Below, piece by piece: positions 62,415-64,000 of a DNA stretch of 64,000 nt (its first letter is position 1; every line of letters begins with the position of its first letter). Position numbers and translations under genes: made by a program. The notes under the pieces were generated by a model. It saw nothing but the letters and a program-made list of their open reading frames with translations, did not search any database and was not told the DNA's origin. The stretch comes from Fulvia fulva. Its lineage: Eukaryota > Ascomycota > Dothideomycetes > Mycosphaerellales > Mycosphaerellaceae. The stretch lies in the NCBI RefSeq assembly GCF_020509005.1, contig NC_063017.1:248001-312000 (forward strand), read 5' to 3'.

Positions 62415-64000
62415 ATGTCCCGAACCATGGGCCATGCCCAAGACCGCCGAATAGCTGCTCGATACATTTCACTCCAGGCGGGTGACTCATTCGGCGTACG
62501 TCTTACCCTCGACGAGGACTTGACTCTCACTGACGGCGACGATGTATTCGTCACTATCTCCATCGGCTATGAGCACCATAGCAAGACTCAGACGTGGCGC
62601 ATCAATGGAACTGCAGGAGAGATGTTGAAAGGGAAGACGAACACCCTCATTACTCACCAGTACTTCGCCAATGACGGGCCCAAATGCGGTCGTCCTCTAC
62701 ACGTCCCTCCGCCACCTGTTTGTAAGTATACTTGGCTGGTTCAATGGCGGCAGTCTCACTGACGAGGACACAGCTAGAGCAACTACCTCCGCTGCCACCT
62801 GGCATTTTGGCGTTCATCCACGGGCGCAGCCCGGCTCTATTGCTGTGTTCATAGAGTTCGGCCAGATAGCCGAGCACCTCTTTGAGGACGAGACTAGAGA
62901 ACCGAGTCAGCCACCCGTCACATATCGGTAAGAACAACTAAAGGAGTCTTCGGACATATCTGACAGCCAATTTAGGAAGAAGAACAAACCAAAGCGGGTA
63001 GCTGTCGTCCACCCTGCTTGCATTATACCCAGCGATAACCGTGTAGTCTTTGACTTTCGGAATATCATTTCGATAAGTGTGGATCGCTCGAAGTACAATC
63101 CTGCTCCTGCTATTCACAACAAACTTCCAGCGGACAAAGACAATAAAATTGACTCCCGTGCAACGGACCAAGAAGGCGACGGACGAAGCACCAGACCCAA
63201 GGAGTTAGAAGATCATAAGGACCCGGGGGCTGCAATGCCTGTAGTCGACCTAGAGAGAGGAGCAATTGAGCCCCAGCACATCTCGACTTCTTTATTTGAA
63301 GACACATACGGGACCAAAGACCTCACTCAGTCCACCGTCACTTCGGGTGAGACCTGCAAGACCGACAAGGCAGATCCGTTACCCTTGCTTGCTGGCGCAG
63401 AGGCTTCTGAAGTGTCCTCGGCTACTATCAACGACAGCCAGAGCTCGGCCATGAAAAACTCCGTCTTCAATAGTGCCGTCACGACTGAACTCACCCCCCT
63501 TCGTTGCCGGACAAAATTCCTGTGCTAGCCGATGGAGTATCACCGAGCAGGACCCATCACGCCATTGATGGTGAAGCTCAGGTTTTGCTAGATGATCACA
63601 TGGACGCGTCTTCTACGCCCTACATAACAAAGGCCGACGGCGAATCCGTTCCGCGGCGGCCCGTCTGGTCACGCAAGGGGTGAACCGGGCATAGCTACAG
63701 CGAAGCAGATGAAAAACGTATCCAACGCTACAGGTAGGCCCGCACGTGTCAGCGAGGCCGGACCTATCCTTGAACAAGCCAAGAGATTACTGTATCTGTC
63801 TGGAGACGAAGATCAGCGTGCACCTCGAGACCTGAGACCCATGATCACCGCTATAAACGGCAGCTCACAACCACGACGAACAGCGCAAGAACCTGTCGCT
63901 GACCTAAGGAGGAGATACAGTCAGGCTATTGGTGATGCCAACTCGCTTGCACGAGAGGAGGATATCAAGCGAGCTGACAGGATATATGAAGATGGAGAAG
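62415..64000 (+). pseudogene. Orphan gene running off the window, with two compensating frame breaks
   Basis: Exons 62415-62721, 62774-62927 and 62976 onward are joined by 52- and 48-nt introns with GTAAGT/GTAAGA donors. The N-terminal part (ISLQAGDSFGVRLTLDE, then FVTISIGYEHHSK) and GSIAVFIEFGQIAEHLFEDE look folded; the rest is disordered. In exon 3 the frame hits a TAG at 63526-63528. Coding-like sequence then continues in another frame after a run of six C (63484-63489) and returns to the first frame at a GGGG (63677-63680), running open to 64000. It is either a mutated gene or, more simply, carries two homopolymer sequence errors. The product is unknown; the 3' end lies outside the window. 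Confidence 0.5.

Noticed and set aside
1..64000. tRNA genes, rRNA, CRISPR arrays, transposons
   Set aside because: No cloverleaf-like T-arm with matching acceptor, spaced direct-repeat array, transposase, reverse transcriptase or long terminal repeat was found by reading; a dedicated scan could still find a tRNA.

Overview
The window is chromosomal DNA of a filamentous ascomycete (Pezizomycotina). The evidence is the set of single-copy eukaryotic genes (TAF6, Vps18, Trs33, Pho88/Snd3, Aos1, glutathione synthetase, adenylosuccinate synthetase), short introns of about 44 to 180 nt with GTRNGT donors and CTRAC branch points, and a Zn2Cys6 regulator. A Dothideomycete is plausible, but that is inference. 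No rRNA, tRNA, CRISPR array or intact transposon was seen.

Layout. 0.1-6.9 kb: a small membrane protein, a divergent pair of paralogous orphan genes (one copy with an in-frame TAG), TRAPP subunit Trs33, a broken alcohol dehydrogenase relic and a doubtful repeat protein. 7.2-10.9 kb: a 1,069-residue multi-spanning membrane protein with a long disordered tail, and a tiny two-helix membrane protein. 12.6-23.1 kb: glutathione synthetase, a 1,696-residue SNF2 ATPase of the ATRX/ARIP4 type with a SAM-like N-terminus, and an endosomal Na+/H+ exchanger. 24.0-32.3 kb: a SUT-type sugar/H+ symporter, a coiled-coil orphan, an uninterrupted homoserine kinase-AIR synthetase fusion, and a Dal5-type permease. 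32.5-39.6 kb: a secreted FAD-linked oxidase with a large insert, an orphan, a type II NADH dehydrogenase and a SARAF-like protein. 39.9-48.0 kb: a housekeeping block (ADE12, PHO88, AOS1, TAF6) and an ankyrin-repeat gene. 49.8-58.4 kb: a more accessory stretch (disordered orphan, Zn2Cys6 factor, two tandem atypical kinases, a 2EXR/F-box-like protein, xylose reductase, a disordered orphan). 59.2-64.0 kb: VPS18 and a partial orphan gene that runs off the window with two frame breaks.

The genes do not form an obvious biosynthetic cluster. Two functional threads are visible. The first is amino-acid and purine supply: the homoserine kinase-AIR synthetase fusion with an upstream TGACTCA (Gcn4/CpcA-type) site, and ADE12. 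The second is endomembrane traffic: Trs33, Nhx1-type exchanger, Vps18, Pho88/Snd3. The most striking observation is the fusion at 28407-30563, which joins a threonine-pathway enzyme to the AIRS half of the purine enzyme Ade5,7. Exon coordinates for spliced genes were worked out by hand from splice sites and reading-frame agreement.
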